From NCBI GenBank assembly GCA_963693365.1, contig CAVNZM010000005.1:992001-1056000 (forward strand): a stretch of 64,000 nt of DNA, in the 5' to 3' direction. The stretch is from Amoebidium appalachense (lineage: Eukaryota > Ichthyosporea). The stretch's first letter is position 1; each line of letters begins with the position of its first letter. The notes beneath the pieces were generated by a model, which worked only from the letters and a program-made list of their open reading frames with translations, was not told where the DNA came from and ran no database searches. The position numbers were made by a program, and so were the translations under genes. Below are positions 59,991-64,000 of the stretch, one piece after another.

Positions 59991-61619
59991 ATTCGGAAAT
60001 TTGGGGATCTGGGTGGATGTGGGCCTGGCCCTAGTGACGAGATGTACCAGCACTTGTAGATGTGTTTTTGTGCTTAGGACGCGAGTGTTCAGATCTAACT
60101 GAAATTTGATGTTTAAATGTAAGTTTTGAAGTTATCCTAGTTTGTCTTTCTTAATCTCTGCCTCGTGCCGCACTGTGTGCGTGCCCTCTCTGTTTAATTT
60201 CTCAACCCTTTAAAACAGTCCTTTTGATTGCAGGAACCAATGGAAAAACCACCCAAAAATACAATCTGAATACTCTTCCATCTACTGAGTTGTGACTCGA
60301 CTCATGTCTCTGGGTGAGCCTTTCCCATCCTAGCCTTAAAGTTTTCAAACTCTAACGGCAGTGTTTCCACCACCGTGGGAATGCACATACACGTTATCTC
60401 ATGAACGCGAGACACAGTGACTCGAGTAGTATTTTCTACATTGTCGCAACTCTGTTCTCAACACATGCACGGACGGACACACATATATCGGCACGCACGC
60501 ACACACTCACACACCCACACACACACACGTACACGTGCACACACACACGCGCGCACGCGCATACTGCGTGGGCACACACGCGCGTTTGCGCGCACACACA
60601 CACCTCCTTGCACATGGTCACACTCACACACATTGTACCACACGCCGCATACTGCATGCGATCACACATGTCGAAATGTGCTCGCACAAGCAGTATACCG
60701 CTTATAAACACCCGTGCATACATACCGACGGTACACACACAAACGGCCATAGCCTGGGCAAGCAAACACGGCCAATGCACATAAAATGATTTCGCGGTTC
60801 ATCCAAAGTATGGCACCATGCCAAAAAAATTCAGAAATATATTTTATTTGTTTATTTTATTTGTTTAGAAATATATTTTATTTGTTTCTGGTTTATAGTC
60901 CCCTCGTACATTACAAACTTGCAACAGTACATACAATCACCAGCAGAGACTCAGTTACGGGAACCGTATACAAACACATTTACGCAATGCTATAGATAAC
61001 ATCGCCGTAAGACCACTATCTTAGCATAACCATGGTTTGCACTAGCACTATACGTTATTTCACACTTTTTTTTTTTTTTTTCCGGGGGGGGGGGGGGGGG
61101 AAGGCTTATAACTACGGTTACACATTATCTATACCCGTCACAGTACAACCTTTTTTTTTTTTTTACTTTTTTAAATTTTCCTTACAACCGATCTACACAC
61201 CATGTACCTGTAACAGAACCAGGCCCTCCCCCCCCCTCCCCCCTCCACCCATCTTTTTTTGTTTAATTTTTTTATAACTATTTTACACATTATCTGCACC
61301 GGTAACAGGACAACATTACCTCCTCCCCCCCCCCCCCCCCCCCCCCCCCCTCCCCAGTTTTTTATTTTTCATTTTTATAACAAATATAAATGTTATCTAT
61401 ATCAGTAACAAACCCCCCACCCACTCCCCTTTTTGTTTTGATTTTGAATTTCTTATCACCAATTTACATATTATGTATACCCGCAACAGAACTATCCCCC
61501 CCCCCCCCCCCCCCCCCCCCCCATTTTTTTTTTGATTTTTTACAACGAATTTACATTTAATCGATAACCAAGTCACTCCCCATGATCCGCATGTTTTCCT
61601 CTCTTCCACATGACTTGCT
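59991..61619. other. Intergenic region after the nuclease
   Basis: No gene was seen. A CA/CG-rich alternating tract covers 60465-60610. An AT-rich stretch at 60840-60890 contains a short tandem repeat around TTTATTTG. From 61060 to 61560 there are three or four degenerate units, each made of a T-rich or C-rich run followed by a segment like ATAACTA..TTACACATTATCTA..CCGTAACA. Confidence 0.45.
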
Positions 61620-61947
61620 TCACTCTCCAATCCCAATCTTGCTCCAAGTTCCTTCCCTGTCACAGTTGCTTGACATTGCCACACCACCAGTAACCAATGA
61701 GCACTCAAACCATGTCCACGTGTCAACCTTGGTGAGCCAATCAAACTCATCGAAAACGTCCACATTTTCCAAATTTGGGCTGGTGCATTTCCATCGGCAT
61801 GTATCCCCATCTGTAAGGGGTTAAACGTGTTATGAGATGTCATCACCCGCAAAAACTAAATCACATCCCTAGCTCCCAAACTCTTGTTCACTTTCATCCC
61901 CTTATCTCTCCTTAACCCCACACCCTTCCCCCCAGGCCTCCACACAG

Positions 61948-61984
<37 letters not shown>

Positions 61985-61994
61985 CCCCTCCCCC

Positions 61995-62025
<31 letters not shown>

Positions 62026-62241
62026 AAAAACAGAGTACACACAGAAACACATCTGCCCACCCTTAATCAAACCCAATCCACCCCCTGCCCTCCAGACCTC
62101 CCCCTGCGCCCCCCTTCCCTCCTCTTCCCCTCCCCCCTCCTCCCTTTCAAACCCCCATAATAACCGCTTTTTCACCACCCTCTACCTCACCCGTTGAACC
62201 CCCTCCTCCTCCTCCCCCGCTCCCCCCGCCCCCCAACACAC

Positions 62242-62306
<65 letters not shown>

Positions 62307-62468
62307 CCCCCCCCCCCCCCCCCCCCCCCCGGCGGCCCCCTACTTTAAACACAGTCACATGCACTCACTCACCTACTCGACCATTGGATGCTACACAGTC
62401 GCTGGTGGATCCCCAGAGGCCCTGCCTCTAGGGGGACCTCTCCCCTGTTGGTGATCACCTTCCGTTGC
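61620..62468 (-). CDS. Unidentified gene, two 3' exons (terminal exon Cys/Trp-rich)
   Basis: The terminal exon is 61620-61810, with acceptor CCTTACAG and phase 1 entry. It encodes DTCRWKCTSPNLENVDVFDE, then WLTKVDTWTWFECSLVTGG, and ends SNCDREGTWSKIGIGE-stop. The C-x-x-x-GTW pattern recalls sushi-type modules, but too little is visible to name it. An upstream exon at 62373-62468 (acceptor TGTCCAG, perfect GTGAGT donor, phase 2 in and out) encodes RKVITNRGEVPLEAGPLG and IHQRLCSIQWSSR. The phases do not join directly, so at least one exon between 61811 and 62372 is missing, or these belong to different transcripts. The start lies at higher coordinates and was not found. Confidence 0.4.
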
Positions 62469-62511
62469 CTGGACAGGCCGGCCTTACACACTCACTTCGC
62501 GATCGGGACAA

Positions 62512-62549
<38 letters not shown>

Positions 62550-62921
62550 AAAACAGAGAGAGAAAGAGGGGGGGGGGGGGAAGGGGGGGAGGGGGGAGGA
62601 AAGGGGGAGGGAAGGGGGGAGGGACCGGGGGGAGGGGGGGGGGGAGGGAAGGGGAGGGGCTCGGAGGGGGAGGGGGGGGGATGCAGCAGAGAGACAGGGG
62701 AGGGAAAGAGGGAGGGGGGGGGGGGGGTGCAGGAGAGAGAAAGGGGAGGGAAAGAGGGAGGGGAAGGGAGGGGGGGGGGGGGGGGGGGAGAAAAGAGGAC
62801 GAAAACAAGTACACGAACCAAAAAAAAAAAAAAAAAAAAAAAGGTCCTGGGGCTTTGCCCATGGAGGTGTGGCATTCGGCCGTCTGGCTTGACCGGGAGC
62901 CTCGCTCACGGCACGGGGTGA

Positions 62922-63036
<115 letters not shown>

Positions 63037-63076
63037 TTGTTTTTGGACGGGTGTGTTGTTTGAACAATGGCGACAG

Positions 63077-63260
63077 AGGAAAGAATTTGTGTTAGCTATT
63101 AGACTCGGCATCATTACAACATCATATTTGGTGCTATACACCATCTATCCACCACTATACCGAGATATATGTTTGGTCTTATCTAGGGATTATCCACCAT
63201 CTTCCTTGTTGTGTGTGGTGGCGCATGTGGGTTTAAGAAATCTGACACGCCTGTGCGTGT

Positions 63261-63305
<45 letters not shown>

Positions 63306-63606
63306 GGGGGAGGGGGGGGGGGAAGGGGGAGGTGGGGTGGGGTGGTTGGCAATACCTCCTACAGGGCGAGAGGAAGTGACGTCACCAGCGACATTTCAAT
63401 GGTCGATTGGGGGGATTCATTGCACGATGCATTGCAGTAGCATAGGGACGTTCCGATTGACTCATGGCCGACCCAGGATCACCCTAGATCATGTCACCTT
63501 AACGAGCAGGTTACTGGCCTACAAATTTTCCAATGTCAGAAATCCGCAACAATGGCATGTCTATGAATGGGGGGAAGGCATTGTGAAAAATTTTAGCCCG
63601 GGCTAG
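63077..63606 (+). CDS. Possible exons of an unidentified + strand gene
   Basis: Two open segments share one strand. The first (63077-63256) follows a CGACAG acceptor and encodes a hydrophobic stretch (LGIITTSYLVLYTIYPPLYR) that could cross a membrane. The second (63365-63606, acceptor CCTACAG) encodes 80 codons ending KNFSPG-stop. A GT/G-run tract separates them. No family is recognised, no start is seen, and overlap with an opposite-strand gene cannot be excluded. Confidence 0.2.
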
Positions 63607-63663
63607 TCTAATTTGCTAAATGTGTTGCACCGGTATCAAAAACATAAGGTAGATTGTAGGGTG

Positions 63664-63731
<68 letters not shown>

Positions 63732-64000
63732 GGGGGGGGGGGGGGGAAGGGGGGGCAAAGTACCTGGTGTAGCGACGGATCATCTAACGTCTTCTGCAAA
63801 GACGTTTTGTTGCGGACAGGCGGGGAAAGTCGTCTTCAGGGATCGATTTTAAATTTTTGAGAACACATGTTAGTCTGTGTGTAATAGTGCTACTTGTGTC
63901 TTCTTTTCTCATTCTTTGTGAAGCTTGTTTGTTGGAAAGTGCATTTAGTCTGTGTGGGACCGTGTGCTCCTTGCTGTGATGCCTTAGATTTCTCTTTCTG

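Overview
The window is nuclear DNA of an intron-rich microbial eukaryote. Most genes are split, usually by GT-AG introns of a few hundred bases up to about 1.9 kb. The introns and intergenic DNA are crowded with poly(C)/poly(G) tracts, CA/GT, CT/GA and four-base microsatellites, and minisatellites. TATA-like and CCAAT-like motifs precede several starts. I cannot assign the lineage. A seven-transmembrane (7TM) class C receptor with a bacterial-type binding ectodomain, glycoside hydrolase GH114, S1/P1 nuclease, an ING protein and NF-YC fit a free-living protist, early fungus or unicellular holozoan. There are no prokaryotic operons, CRISPR arrays, rRNA genes or convincing tRNA genes. Exons were assembled by hand from splice sites, reading phase and family motifs.

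Left third (1-25.6 kb): a partial rhodanese-domain gene (-), NF-YC (+), a four-exon receptor of about 989 aa (-) with an extracellular solute-binding domain and 7TM region, and a six-exon secreted protein of about 788 aa with two GH114 domains (+). These are followed by a five-exon, 492-aa secreted protein of unknown function ending in KREEL (-). Middle (26-48 kb): a five-exon GNAT acetyltransferase (+) whose first intron is GC-AG, an ING-family PHD-finger protein (+), an intronless YdhR-type monooxygenase (-), and a 1.04-kb non-autonomous DNA transposon with 21-bp terminal inverted repeats and an 8-bp target duplication. Right third (47.5-64 kb): an eleven-exon membrane-anchored neutral sphingomyelinase (+), a four-exon S1/P1 nuclease with a probable GPI tail (+), and unidentified exon fragments on both strands.

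The most unusual signal is a dispersed repeat family. Eight copies were found, each ending in poly(C), and all eight lie in the sense orientation of the gene whose intron or downstream region they occupy. Many introns also carry a C-run just after the 5' splice site. This raises the testable idea that poly(C)-tailed elements have shaped or seeded introns here. Other oddities are a 38-bp minisatellite whose last unit is the splice acceptor of an ING exon, CA repeats or poly(A) placed directly before acceptors, and composite homopolymers of fixed polarity (T-run then G-run, or C-run then A-run). Functionally the genes are mixed: three secreted or surface proteins (receptor, GH114, nuclease), one lipid signalling enzyme, two chromatin or transcription factors and small enzymes. 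Nothing suggests they form one pathway.
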